Below the pieces are notes generated by a model. That model had not been told where the DNA came from. It saw nothing but the letters and a program-made list of their open reading frames with translations, and searched no databases. A stretch of 39,347 bases of DNA from Bacteroidaceae bacterium. Its GTDB lineage: Bacteria; Bacteroidota; Bacteroidia; Bacteroidales; Bacteroidaceae. Below, piece after piece: positions 18,271-26,179 of the stretch (its first letter is position 1; each line of letters begins with the position of its first letter). Both the position numbers and the translations under genes were made by a program. Where the stretch lies: NCBI GenBank assembly GCA_017427185.1, contig JAFRTJ010000055.1, positions 1-39,347 of the forward strand, written 5' to 3'.

Positions 18271-18840
18271 ATGGAGTACAAATTGATTCTGGCATCCAAT
18301 TCCCCCCGCCGCCGCGAACTGCTTGGCGGATTGGATATCCCCTTCGAGGTCCGCGTCCTGCGTGGGATCGACGAGTCGTATCCCGAGGGACTTTCGGGCG
18401 AGGAGATACCTCAGTATATCTCGCGCGAGAAGGCGCACGCCTATTCCCTCCAGCCCGACGAGGTTCTTATTACGGCCGACACCATCGTTTATCTCGACGG
18501 ACGCGTTTATGGCAAACCTGCCGATGAGGCTGAAGCATGCCAGATGCTGCGCGAGCTCAGCGGCCGCACTCATCAGGTCATCACGGGAGTCACGCTCACT
18601 ACAGCCGAATGGCAGGACTCTTTCTCCTCCGTCAGCCACGTCACCTTTGCCCAGCTCACCGACCAGGAAATCCTTTACTACGTCCAGACCTACCGTCCCT
18701 TCGACAAGGCTGGCGCGTATGGCATCCAGGAATGGATAGGCTTCGTTGGAGTCACTGGTCTCCAGGGTTCCTACTTCAACGTGATGGGGCTTCCCATCCA
18801 GCGGCTCTACAGCAAACTCCGCGAGCATCATATCCTTTGA
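18271..18840 (+). CDS. maf: Maf-like nucleotide pyrophosphatase
   Basis: 189 residues from ATG 18271. The frame starts 13 codons earlier, but MEYKLILASNSPRRRELL is the normal beginning, and the purine-rich stretch before it (GAAAGAAGAGCG) can serve as ribosome binding site. The conserved elements are SNSPRRRELL, ADTIVYLDGRVYGKP and the catalytic region around DKAGAYGIQEW. Maf proteins hydrolyse non-canonical nucleoside triphosphates, such as dTTP, UTP or modified bases, to monophosphates; the family has also been linked to septum inhibition. It is the fourth gene of the operon. A 49-base gap precedes the small lipoprotein gene. Confidence 0.93.
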   Translation: MEYKLILASNSPRRRELLGGLDIPFEVRVLRGIDESYPEGLSGEEIPQYISREKAHAYSLQPDEVLITADTIVYLDGRVYGKPADEAEACQMLRELSGRTHQVITGVTLTTAEWQDSFSSVSHVTFAQLTDQEILYYVQTYRPFDKAGAYGIQEWIGFVGVTGLQGSYFNVMGLPIQRLYSKLREHHIL

Positions 18841-18889
18841 TGCCGTATCTTTTGGAAATAGAAAATGTAAAAAAAAATCAGATAATAAA

Positions 18890-19417
18890 ATGAAAAAGTT
18901 TTTTCTCCTCCTTCCCCTGCTCGCAATGACCTTCGTGGCTTGCGATGACGACGACGACAATGTGTCCTATCCTCCCACGTGGAAAGGTTTTGAGGTTTCT
19001 CCCACCACACGTCCCCTTGCTGGCGACACCATCCGCGTCACCGCTCGTCAGGACCAAAAAGGACACAACATCGAAGCCACCACGTACACTTGGGTGCTCG
19101 CATGCGTCGTGACCGACTCCAAAGACTTCTTCACCCGTGACTCCATCATCCAGATCAGCAAGAAGACCAACTATGACGGACACGCCAACGGAAGCGATGA
19201 TCCATACGTCAAGTTTACCATCCCAGCCGAAGCAGCAGGTCGCGCCACTATCAGTTTCACCGCTCGTTACAGCTATTACAGTGACGGCATCCAGGTGCAG
19301 GACGGCCGCACCTACGACCAGTCTTCCTCCTACGGCGGCAGCATTGCAAGTACCAGCAGCACGCTCTACGGTGGTGCAACGGGTTCCGTAGCCATCAACA
19401 TCATGCCTCGCCAATGA
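18890..19417 (+). CDS. Small lipoprotein of unknown function
   Basis: 175 residues with a lipoprotein signal [18 protein letters not shown] (lipobox FVAC) followed directly by five aspartates. In Bacteroidetes acidic residues right after the lipid-modified cysteine are a known signal for surface export of lipoproteins, so a cell-surface location is likely. The mature part looks like a single beta-sandwich ([18 protein letters not shown] ... [20 protein letters not shown]). No family recognised. It is oddly placed in a cytoplasmic housekeeping operon between maf and a YjjG-like phosphatase, overlapping the latter by four bases (ATGA). Confidence 0.8.
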   Translation: MKKFFLLLPLLAMTFVACDDDDDNVSYPPTWKGFEVSPTTRPLAGDTIRVTARQDQKGHNIEATTYTWVLACVVTDSKDFFTRDSIIQISKKTNYDGHANGSDDPYVKFTIPAEAAGRATISFTARYSYYSDGIQVQDGRTYDQSSSYGGSIASTSSTLYGGATGSVAINIMPRQ

Positions 19418-20139
19418 GCAACCGACGTTTTCCTTATGCCGATGTCTTTCTGGACTTCGACGATACGCTTTACGACACACATGGGAATGCTCAGATAGCT
19501 CTCGCGGAGGTGTATGAGCAGTTCGGTTTGAATCGTTATTTTACCACGCCCGAAGAATTCTATCAGCCTTACTGGCAGACCAATATTGGGTTGTGGACTC
19601 AGTACTCCCACGGCGAGATCTCCCGCGAGTATCTCATCGTTGAGCGCTTCCGCCGCCCTCTCGCTTGTGGCAAGGGATTGGAGCCATCGGTGGAACTGTG
19701 CAACCAGGTCAGCGACTTTTTCCTCGAATCGTGTGCCGTCAAGCCTGGCGTGATTCCTGGAGCTCACGACCTGATGCGGTACCTGAAGGGACGAGGGTAT
19801 CGTCTCCACATGTGCAGCAACGGATTTCACGAGGTGCAGTATCGCAAGTTGAAAGCCAGCTGTTTGTACGATTTTTTCGACACTATCATCCTAAGCGAAG
19901 ATGCGGGAGCCAACAAGCCTTCCCCCGAGTTCTTCCAGTATGCCTTCCGTATCAGTGGAGCCCAACCGAAGAGCACCGTCATGATAGGCGACAACTTCTG
20001 CACCGACATCTTGGGAGCCCAGCAGGCAGGTTTGGACACCATCTTCTTCAACGCCCATCCCGAATCCTTTGCCGCACCCTCGCCCGTTACCTTCGAAATC
20101 CACACCCTCCTCGAGATTCAGGAGCGATCCATCCTTTGA
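19414..20139 (+). CDS. YjjG-like HAD phosphatase (pyrimidine nucleotidase family)
   Basis: 241 residues. HAD motif I is [13 protein letters not shown] (Asp14, Asp16), motif II is [16 protein letters not shown] (Ser/Asn), motif III is the lysine of [14 protein letters not shown], and motif IV is [14 protein letters not shown] helical cap lies between motifs I and II. This combination is typical of the YjjG/YfnB nucleotidases, which dephosphorylate non-canonical pyrimidine monophosphates. That fits with Maf in the same operon, since both can cleanse nucleotide pools. Translationally coupled to the lipoprotein gene. Last gene of the operon; no strong terminator is seen after it. Confidence 0.88.
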   Translation: MSNRRFPYADVFLDFDDTLYDTHGNAQIALAEVYEQFGLNRYFTTPEEFYQPYWQTNIGLWTQYSHGEISREYLIVERFRRPLACGKGLEPSVELCNQVSDFFLESCAVKPGVIPGAHDLMRYLKGRGYRLHMCSNGFHEVQYRKLKASCLYDFFDTIILSEDAGANKPSPEFFQYAFRISGAQPKSTVMIGDNFCTDILGAQQAGLDTIFFNAHPESFAAPSPVTFEIHTLLEIQERSIL

Positions 20140-20285
20140 AAGCCCCCTGCCCCTAACCTCGTAAGGGTGGTGCAGAGGGTGTTGATTTTTCTCCACAAAT
20201 TTACACATTATTTGGAATAAGCAGTAAAAGCAAGCAAGTTTTTTTCATAGGAAATGAGGGCGGCAGCATATCTCTCAGGAAAGAC

Positions 20286-20295
20286 AACGTGTTGA
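20286..20295. promoter_or_regulatory. Single CAACGTGTTG operator-like site
   Basis: CAACGTGTTG, within the 12-base context ACAACGTGTTGA. The same 12 bases occur in the first copy of the array at 25938, upstream of the GH43 operon. It lies about 83 bases before the -33 element of the GH43-like gene at 20441, so it could be an activator site. The rest of the gap (20140-20377) shows nothing recognisable. Confidence 0.4.
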
Positions 20296-20377
20296 GTCAG
20301 AGTATGTGCCTTGCGTGTGTAGGTTAGAACTTTGCTGAAATTCCTGTCACTCGGAACAACTCAAGTAACAAATAAAA

Positions 20378-20409
20378 TTTGTTTTTTCTCTCGTTTATTC
20401 GTAATTTTG
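20378..20409 (+). promoter_or_regulatory. Promoter of the GH43-like gene
   Basis: TTTG (20378-20381), 20 bases, then TAATTTTG (20402-20409). It leaves a leader of about 25-30 bases to ATG 20441, and too little for the earlier ATG at 20420, which helps decide the start. Confidence 0.7.
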
Positions 20410-20440
20410 TGGTCGACGAATGAATTTAGAAGGAACGCTT

Positions 20441-21415
20441 ATGAATCGAGTTTTGTTATTTGTGCTCTTCTTCCTGGCTCTCTGCCCCGTTTCAGCAAAA
20501 GGAAAGTGGAGTCACATCGAAAATGGGGCTATATGGATTGATACGGAGGGAAAGAAAGTTCAGGCTCATGCAGCAGGTTTCCTACGCGTGGGCGACCGCT
20601 GGTATATGATAGGAGAAGACAGGAGTGTCCGCTGGCAGCCTGATGTGAATATGTACAGCAGCACTGACTTGCAGCATTGGACTTTCGAGAACAAAATTAT
20701 CCGCAATGGTGTCACCCATCCCCTTTTAGGGAAGGGCCGCATGATAGAACGCCCCAAATTGCTCTATTGCAAGAAGACGGGCAAATTCGTCGTCTGGTGC
20801 CATTGGGAAGCTGGTGACTACAGCGCATCTGAGGCAGCCGTGTTCCAGTGCGACAAGGTGAACGGCGATTACGAGTACGTGTGGAGTGGCCGTCCGTTGG
20901 GCATCAAGTCACGCGACTGCAATGTTTTTCAGGACGAGGATGGTCAGGCTTATTTCATTTCTACCATCGAGGAAAACCAACATCTGGGTCTTTTCCGCCT
21001 CTCTGACGATTACCTGCGTCCTGTGGAGTGCACTATGCTGATGGAGGGAATGCGGCGCGAGGCTCCTGCCATCGTTCGTTTGGGTAACACCTATTATATG
21101 CTTTCGAGTGCTTGCACAGGATGGGCTCCCAATCAATGCATGATGTCGTGGAGCAAGAGCCTGACTTCCGGCTGGTCTCCTCTTGTCCCAGTAGGCGACA
21201 ATGTGGCATACGAAACTCAGGCAGCCTCCATCCTGAAGGTGGGAAACAAGAAATCCCCCACACTCCTTTATGTAGGGGACCGTTGGTGGGACAAGAATCT
21301 GCCTGATTCTCCAACCATTATTTTTCCCATTGCTTTCCAACGGGAAAAGTGCTTTTTCCCCTATCACAACGAGTTTGATATAGACATGAAGACAGGGAAA
21401 TGGAGATGCCACTAG
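20441..21415 (+). CDS. Secreted GH43-like glycosidase, exo-beta-1,3-galactanase type
   Basis: 324 residues from ATG 20441. This start is preferred over 20420 because AGAAGGA lies just upstream and the promoter is too close to 20420. Signal peptide: MNRVLLFVLFFLALCPVSA. The five-bladed propeller features are VQAHAAGFLRVGDRWYMIGE, WQPDVNMYSSTDLQHW, ERPKLLYCKKTGKFVVWCHW, RDCNVFQDEDGQAYFIS and EAPAIVRLGNTYYMLSS. The pattern AHAxGF with W-Y-x-I/Y-GE replaces the usual DP aspartate of GH43. This is known from the galactan-acting GH43 subgroup, where the standard Asp base is absent. It probably removes galactose from beta-1,3-galactan of arabinogalactan. It stands alone, convergent with rpoD. Confidence 0.78.
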   Translation: MNRVLLFVLFFLALCPVSAKGKWSHIENGAIWIDTEGKKVQAHAAGFLRVGDRWYMIGEDRSVRWQPDVNMYSSTDLQHWTFENKIIRNGVTHPLLGKGRMIERPKLLYCKKTGKFVVWCHWEAGDYSASEAAVFQCDKVNGDYEYVWSGRPLGIKSRDCNVFQDEDGQAYFISTIEENQHLGLFRLSDDYLRPVECTMLMEGMRREAPAIVRLGNTYYMLSSACTGWAPNQCMMSWSKSLTSGWSPLVPVGDNVAYETQAASILKVGNKKSPTLLYVGDRWWDKNLPDSPTIIFPIAFQREKCFFPYHNEFDIDMKTGKWRCH

Positions 21416-21439
21416 TTCCCCAAGGTGAGGGTTAGTGCT

Positions 21440-22300
21440 TTAACCCAAATAAGATCTCAGCAGACTGTTTCTGTTGCCTTGACGGAGCTTGCGGATAGCC
21501 TTTTCGCGAATTTGGCGTACACGCTCGCGAGTCAGGCCGAAACGTTCTCCTATCTCTTCCAAGGTCATTTCCTGGTGGTTGATGCCAAAGCTCATTTCCA
21601 CGATGTCTTTCTCGCGCTCGTTGAGCATGCTCAGGGCACGGTCGATCTCTGTACTCAGGCTTTCGTTCACCAGAGACTGATCTGCCATAGGGGAGTCCGT
21701 GTTGACCATTACATCCAAAAGACTGTTCTCCTCGCCCTCAACGAAAGGAGCATCCACGCTGACATGACGACCGCTGGCACGCAACGAGTCGTTGATCTTC
21801 TCAGGCAATTCATTGACGATTTCAGCCAGTTCGTCTGCACTGGGTTTGCGCTCGTTCTCCTGCTCAAACTTTGTCATTGCCTTGCTGATCTTGTTTACTG
21901 CGCTCACCTGATTGAGGGGTAAGCGCACAATACGGCTCTGCTCAGCCAAAGCCTGCAGAATGGTTTGGCGAATCCACCATACAGCATAAGAAATGAACTT
22001 GAATCCACGAGTCTCGTCGAATTTCTCAGCAGCTTTGATCAAACCCACATTACCCTCGTTGATCAGGTCAGGTAATGAAAGGCCTTGGTTTTGGTATTGT
22101 TTTGCTACAGAAACAACGAATCTGAGGTTCGCACGAACCAATTTGTCCAAAGCCATACGGTCTCCTTTACGTATTTTCTGGGAGAGTTCTACCTCTTCGT
22201 CTACAGTAAGCAAGCCTTCGCGACCTATTTCCTGCAAGTACTTATCGAGTGATGCACTGTCGCGACTGGTGATACTTTTTGTAATCTTTAGTTGTCTCAT
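21440..22300 (-). CDS. rpoD: Primary sigma factor RpoD (sigma-70, Bacteroidetes short type)
   Basis: 286 residues from ATG 22300; the frame is open another 79 codons upstream, but that part is low-complexity and contains the promoter. [21 protein letters not shown] is the usual start of the Bacteroidetes housekeeping sigma factor. Region 1.2 ([20 protein letters not shown]), region 2 with [33 protein letters not shown], region 3 and the region 4 helix-turn-helix ([20 protein letters not shown]) are all present. The large N-terminal region 1.1 of proteobacterial RpoD is lacking, as is normal here. It directs RNA polymerase to TAnnTTTG promoters, and its own upstream region contains TATATTTG. 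Convergent with the GH43-like gene with only 24 bases between them. Confidence 0.97.
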   Translation of the reverse strand: MRQLKITKSITSRDSASLDKYLQEIGREGLLTVDEEVELSQKIRKGDRMALDKLVRANLRFVVSVAKQYQNQGLSLPDLINEGNVGLIKAAEKFDETRGFKFISYAVWWIRQTILQALAEQSRIVRLPLNQVSAVNKISKAMTKFEQENERKPSADELAEIVNELPEKINDSLRASGRHVSVDAPFVEGEENSLLDVMVNTDSPMADQSLVNESLSTEIDRALSMLNEREKDIVEMSFGINHQEMTLEEIGERFGLTRERVRQIREKAIRKLRQGNRNSLLRSYLG

Positions 22301-22329
22301 AGCACAAACTTTATTTCTTTTTAGGGGTG

Positions 22330-22337
22330 CAAATATA
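22330..22337 (-). promoter_or_regulatory. Promoter -7 element for rpoD
   Basis: On the minus strand it reads TATATTTG, 30 bases before the rpoD start at 22300. This supports 22300 rather than the far upstream ATG as the true start. Confidence 0.6.
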
Positions 22338-22477
22338 ATACTTTTTTTCCCAATAGTCCACAATCGAAGTGTCAAAAAATGTTCAAAAACGGAAAAAATA
22401 TAGTTGAAATGAGCAAAGAATTCAAAAAAAAGCACAATTAAATAGCGGAAAACAATGCAAAAACGAAAAAAACTGAC

Positions 22478-22485
22478 TAACTTTA
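22478..22485 (+). promoter_or_regulatory. Weak promoter candidate for lemA
   Basis: TAACTTTA, one base off TAnnTTTG, lies about 45 bases before the lemA ATG. No clear -33 element. Confidence 0.3.
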
Positions 22486-22530
22486 CCATCGGAATTCGAA
22501 ATTGTACAATTAACTTAAACCAACAAGAAA

Positions 22531-23091
22531 ATGACACTTATTATTATTTTGGGCGTTGTTGTTGTTCTGGTCTTGTTTGTTATCGGAATCTACAACAATT
22601 TGGTGCGTTTGCGCAACAATCGTGAGCAGGCTTTTGCCAACATTGATGTTCAGCTCAAGCAGCGGTATGACCTGATTCCTCAACTCGTGGCTGTGGTCAA
22701 GGGGTATGCTGCCCATGAGAAGGGTGTGCTCGAGAGTGTTACCAATGCCCGTGCTGCCGCCATGCAGGCTTCCAATATCAACGATAAGATTCAGGCTGAG
22801 AATGCCCTGTCGAACGCGTTGGCTAACCTGAAGGTTGCAGTCGAGGCTTATCCTGACTTGAAAGCCAACACCAACTTCCTCCAGTTGCAGACTGAGATTG
22901 GCGACATTGAGAACAAGCTTGCTGCCGTTCGTCGCTTCTTCAACAGTGCTACACGTGAGCTCAACAATGCTGTTCAAACCTTCCCAAGCAATCTTTTGGC
23001 TGGCATGTTCGGCTTCCACAAAGAGCCTATGTTCGAGATTCCTGAGATAGAGCGTGCACAGCACGAGAAAACACCAGAGATACAGTTTTAA
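22531..23091 (+). CDS. lemA: LemA family membrane protein
   Basis: 186 residues. One N-terminal membrane helix ([20 protein letters not shown]) is followed by the conserved [20 protein letters not shown] and [18 protein letters not shown], and then long antiparallel helices ([40 protein letters not shown]). It ends with [12 protein letters not shown]. The helical bundle faces the periplasm in the usual topology. Function is not well defined, but LemA genes often precede an M48/HtpX-type membrane protease or TPM-domain genes, and the next gene here is such a protease, 13 bases on, so they form an operon. Confidence 0.93.
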   Translation: MTLIIILGVVVVLVLFVIGIYNNLVRLRNNREQAFANIDVQLKQRYDLIPQLVAVVKGYAAHEKGVLESVTNARAAAMQASNINDKIQAENALSNALANLKVAVEAYPDLKANTNFLQLQTEIGDIENKLAAVRRFFNSATRELNNAVQTFPSNLLAGMFGFHKEPMFEIPEIERAQHEKTPEIQF

Positions 23092-23104
23092 TCTCCTTTC
23101 CTGA

Positions 23105-24112
23105 ATGAAATACGTAGGCATTCGCACCCAGCAGGTCAAGAACAACATTAAGAGTCTCATCCTGCTGGCTCTTTTCCCATGCATTCTCTTGGGAGTTATC
23201 TATGCGTTCCTGGTTGCTTTGGCCTATTTTGGCGTGAGTGACCCAGGATACGGTGATGTTGTAACGGTGGATTGGGACTATGTCAACTATGAGATGAAAG
23301 CTGTCCTGCCTTGGGTGCTGGTGATTGTTGGCATCTGGTTTGCCATCTCGTACTTCTCCAATACCGCAATGATCCGCAAGGCCACGGGAGCCCGTCCGCT
23401 GGAGCGTAGAGAGAATCCTCGCGTCTACAACATTGTGGAGAATCTCACCATGACGTGCGGTATGCCTATGCCTAAGATTAATGTCATCGATGATCCGCAG
23501 CTCAACGCGTTTGCCAGCGGCATCGATGACAACAGCTATACCGTCACCGTCACTACTGGCATCTGCGACCGTCTCAGCGATGACGAGTTGGCTGGTGTGA
23601 TTGGTCATGAGCTGACCCACATCCGCAATCGTGACACCCGCCTGCTCATCGTAAGCATCATCTTCGTGGGAATCATGGGTACGCTCATGACTCTTGCTGT
23701 ACGCATCATGTGGAACACGTTGGTTTTTGGTGGCGGAAATCGTCGCGTGGGATCGCGTGGCAAGAATGGCAACTCTGGTGCAGCCATTATCGTCGTTATG
23801 CTGGTGGCTGTCGTCCTGGCTTCCATTGGCTACCTTTTCACCCTTCTTACCCGCTTTGCCATCAGTCGAAAGCGTGAGTATATGGCTGATGCTGGGGGAG
23901 CTGAGCTTTGCGGAAATCCTCTTGCTTTGGCTTCTGCCCTTCGCAAGATCAGCAATGACCCAGGGCTAAGTGAGGTAGAACGTGAGGACGTTGCCCAGTT
24001 GTTCATTATCCATCCTCAGGCTCTCGTCAAAGACATCTCCAGCTTCCTCAACAGCCTGTTCAGCACGCATCCCAGCACAGCCAGCCGCATCGCTTATCTG
24101 GAGCAGTTCTAA
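23105..24112 (+). CDS. HtpX-like M48 family membrane metalloprotease
   Basis: 335 residues. Two membrane helices lie near the N-terminus (about 15-42 and 67-85). Residues about 96-175 contain a zinc protease core with VIGHELTHIRNRDTR (His168, Glu169, His172), and further membrane helices follow at about 178-202 and 224-252. The third zinc ligand is Glu258 in RKREYMADAGG. NPRVYNIVENL and LNAFASGID are typical of HtpX. It probably degrades misfolded membrane proteins. C-terminal THPSTASRIAYLEQF is also a family feature. It is cotranscribed with lemA. The glycine-rich loop GGGNRRVGSRGKNGNSGAA between helices is a variable feature of this group. Confidence 0.93.
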   Translation: MKYVGIRTQQVKNNIKSLILLALFPCILLGVIYAFLVALAYFGVSDPGYGDVVTVDWDYVNYEMKAVLPWVLVIVGIWFAISYFSNTAMIRKATGARPLERRENPRVYNIVENLTMTCGMPMPKINVIDDPQLNAFASGIDDNSYTVTVTTGICDRLSDDELAGVIGHELTHIRNRDTRLLIVSIIFVGIMGTLMTLAVRIMWNTLVFGGGNRRVGSRGKNGNSGAAIIVVMLVAVVLASIGYLFTLLTRFAISRKREYMADAGGAELCGNPLALASALRKISNDPGLSEVEREDVAQLFIIHPQALVKDISSFLNSLFSTHPSTASRIAYLEQF

Positions 24113-24166
24113 GAGGCGATAACCTTTGCAGAGAGAAGTCTGGTTCCTATGGAAAAGAGGTGATTC

Positions 24167-25816
24167 CTATTTCATCTCCACTATGATTTTGTTGCCTTGA
24201 GGTTCCCATCGCATCACCTTCCCCTGTCCCTCGTTTCGCAAGTCCTTGACAGTACCCTTCTTCAGCATAACGGAGTAGGGGAATTTGTCCTGTTGAGCCG
24301 TTATTTGCTTCTCTTGGATGCTTGTGAAGGGAAGGTCTGCTTCAGGCTGAGTCCGTAGTTCCATGCACCAGTCCAACCCTTTGGGAGCTGTCACTTGCAA
24401 TTTGTCTTCCGCGAACAGCAATGCCAGCGTGCCTTCAGCATTCTGCAGGGGCCATTCCACCAGCAGCGTTTTCCCCTTGTCTGTCAGCACAGGCTGCCCA
24501 CCTTGCAACTCAATCAGCGTCTCGCCTACTTTCTTGTAGAAGCGCATGGCCGCAAGGCTTTCCTGAGTGCTCCACAGGTTGCCATCCACCAAGGGAAGTG
24601 TGATGTATTGGAAGTTGGGCGTTGTGCAGGGTGTGGTTAAGTATTTCGAGGCATACTCCTCACGAAAGAGATGGATGTCCCTTAGCTTTATCCGATTACC
24701 CTCCCATATCACATTCGTGCGATAGTAACGGCTGTTGAACCAGACGGTGCGGTTGTTGTTGCCTGAATAATCAGACATCGCACTCTGCGCTGAAGCAGGT
24801 GTGACTTGATACCTCTTGCTGAACCATACCCCTGTCTCCTCCAGATTCTCCAGTCGGATACTCCCTTTCTGGCGCAACTGAGCCAATTTCGTGGCTTGCA
24901 TCTCGAAGCCTGGATGGAAACGAGCCCAAGTGAAGGAATTCTCCTGCCCCATCTGCGTGTAAGTCAACCCTAAAGCAGGGTCCTCAGTAAACGTCTGGAA
25001 GTACCAGTCAACCCACTTTTCGCTCCCTCCGCCGTCAGTACATGTCGGCTCCAACGTCTTTACTGACTGCCAGACGTTTATGCCTAATCCTGCATCGTAC
25101 TGATAGATGGGATCGCTTCCCAGCATACGAAACACAGGGACGCCTATCTGGTTCTTCTTGCTCTGCGCAGGAATGTACGCATTCTTCTTCGAGGGATAGT
25201 AGCCGCCTGTCCAGTAGCCGCCCCACATCGTGTAACCATCCGTTCCCACCTGATCGCGGCAGTTGCAGGAAGCCACGATGCCATATTTCTCCCACATATA
25301 ATACAATGTATGGGCATCGATGAACCATGAACCCACGGAGACTGGGTAGTTGCCAAAGATTTCCTTGAACTTCTCCATGTACGTATCCACCAGTTTCTCG
25401 CGCTCCTGTTGCGTGTAGCCTATCGAGAAACCCACGTTGGCGTGGTGCAGCCAAGGCACATCTGCCCTCCATTTCACCCCAGCGTCCTCGCATTGCGGCT
25501 GGCTTATCTCCCACCATCCGCCTATTTCGCATCCACGCTTCCTCTCTTCCTTCAGGAGGGTCTGATACCTTGGCTCTATCAGCGCATTGTACATCAGCAG
25601 GTAAGTTCCCGTCAGGTCATTCTTCCTCAGACACTTAGCCTGCTCCTCCACCGTCCTGTAAAGGATTTCAGGAGTAATCACTCCATTGTCGCGAGGCTCT
25701 ACACCACGGATGAAGTTGATGATGTTCACGATGCGTGGAGTTTCCGTCTCTTTCGCTTTCATGGGCAAGGATGCTGCTGCCAGGAACAGCAGGATTGCAT
25801 AAACAGTACGTCTCAT
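24167..25816 (-). CDS. Secreted protein of unknown function, possible deacetylase/GH57-like barrel
   Basis: 549 residues with a signal peptide (MRRTVYAILLFLAAASLPMKA). Residues about 28-280 have the feel of a (beta/alpha) barrel: IVNIINFIRGVEPRD, DLTGTYLLMYNALIEPRY, KRGCEIGGWWEISQP, PWLHHANVGFSIGYT, PVSVGSWFIDAHTLYYMWEK. Repeated aromatic and His/Asp positions resemble polysaccharide deacetylase or GH57-type domains, but I cannot assign it to a family. The C-terminal part (about 420-549) looks like a beta-sandwich. It diverges from the GH43 operon across a 363-base region that holds the 22-base-period repeats, so joint control is likely. The context suggests glycan processing in the periplasm. 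Confidence 0.8.
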   Translation of the reverse strand: MRRTVYAILLFLAAASLPMKAKETETPRIVNIINFIRGVEPRDNGVITPEILYRTVEEQAKCLRKNDLTGTYLLMYNALIEPRYQTLLKEERKRGCEIGGWWEISQPQCEDAGVKWRADVPWLHHANVGFSIGYTQQEREKLVDTYMEKFKEIFGNYPVSVGSWFIDAHTLYYMWEKYGIVASCNCRDQVGTDGYTMWGGYWTGGYYPSKKNAYIPAQSKKNQIGVPVFRMLGSDPIYQYDAGLGINVWQSVKTLEPTCTDGGGSEKWVDWYFQTFTEDPALGLTYTQMGQENSFTWARFHPGFEMQATKLAQLRQKGSIRLENLEETGVWFSKRYQVTPASAQSAMSDYSGNNNRTVWFNSRYYRTNVIWEGNRIKLRDIHLFREEYASKYLTTPCTTPNFQYITLPLVDGNLWSTQESLAAMRFYKKVGETLIELQGGQPVLTDKGKTLLVEWPLQNAEGTLALLFAEDKLQVTAPKGLDWCMELRTQPEADLPFTSIQEKQITAQQDKFPYSVMLKKGTVKDLRNEGQGKVMRWEPQGNKIIVEMK

Positions 25817-25844
25817 GGCTCTCTTTTTTCTATGAATTTTCCCA

Positions 25845-25852
25845 CAAAGTTA
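25845..25852 (-). promoter_or_regulatory. Promoter -7 element for the 24167-25816 gene
   Basis: On the minus strand it reads TAACTTTG, an exact TAnnTTTG match, 29 bases before the start codon at 25816. The CAACGTGTTG array begins about 85 bases upstream of it. Confidence 0.55.
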
Positions 25853-25937
25853 CGAAATCATCTCATTCCCGCCACCTTTTCGACGAAAAAAATTATCAGG
25901 AGGCATGAAAAAAGGTCTGCAGTCGAAAGGAGAAACA

Positions 25938-25991
25938 CAACGTGTTGACTTGGCGGTTTCAACGTGTTGTGTTTGCAGATTCAACGTGTTG
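25938..25991. repeat. Three CAACGTGTTG repeats with exact 22-base period
   Basis: CAACGTGTTG occurs at 25938-25947, 25960-25969 and 25982-25991. The second and third copies share the longer context TTCAACGTGTTGTGTTT. The first reads AACACAACGTGTTGA, which contains the dyad AACAC-N3-GTGTT and is close to the inverted form of the other two. Twenty-two bases is about two helical turns, so bound proteins would sit on the same face of the DNA. The array lies in the divergent control region between the minus-strand gene ending at 25816 and the GH43 operon starting at 26180. Confidence 0.65.
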
Positions 25992-26142
25992 TGTTTTCCA
26001 ACTGCATTTTTTGTGGTCAGTTTCGCAAAGAAATCATTACGAATTTGTCTTTTTTCGAAAACAGGACACACTCCAGTGGAGAAAAATGAAGGGAAAAGAT
26101 GGTTTTGAAGGAGGATAATTCGGAAGAATGGAAAAAAAAATG

Positions 26143-26150
26143 TATCTTCG
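26143..26150 (+). promoter_or_regulatory. Possible promoter -7 element for the GH43 operon
   Basis: TATCTTCG, one base off TAnnTTTG, 30 bases before ATG 26180 and about 150 bases after the repeat array. No -33 match, which would fit an activator-dependent promoter. Confidence 0.35.
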
Positions 26151-26179
26151 TACAGAAAAATAAGGTAAAACTGACTCAA

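Noticed and set aside
21429..21446. GGGTTA/TAACCC hairpin over the rpoD stop codon
   Set aside because: Only six pairs, no T run on either strand; a bidirectional terminator is possible but not supported enough.
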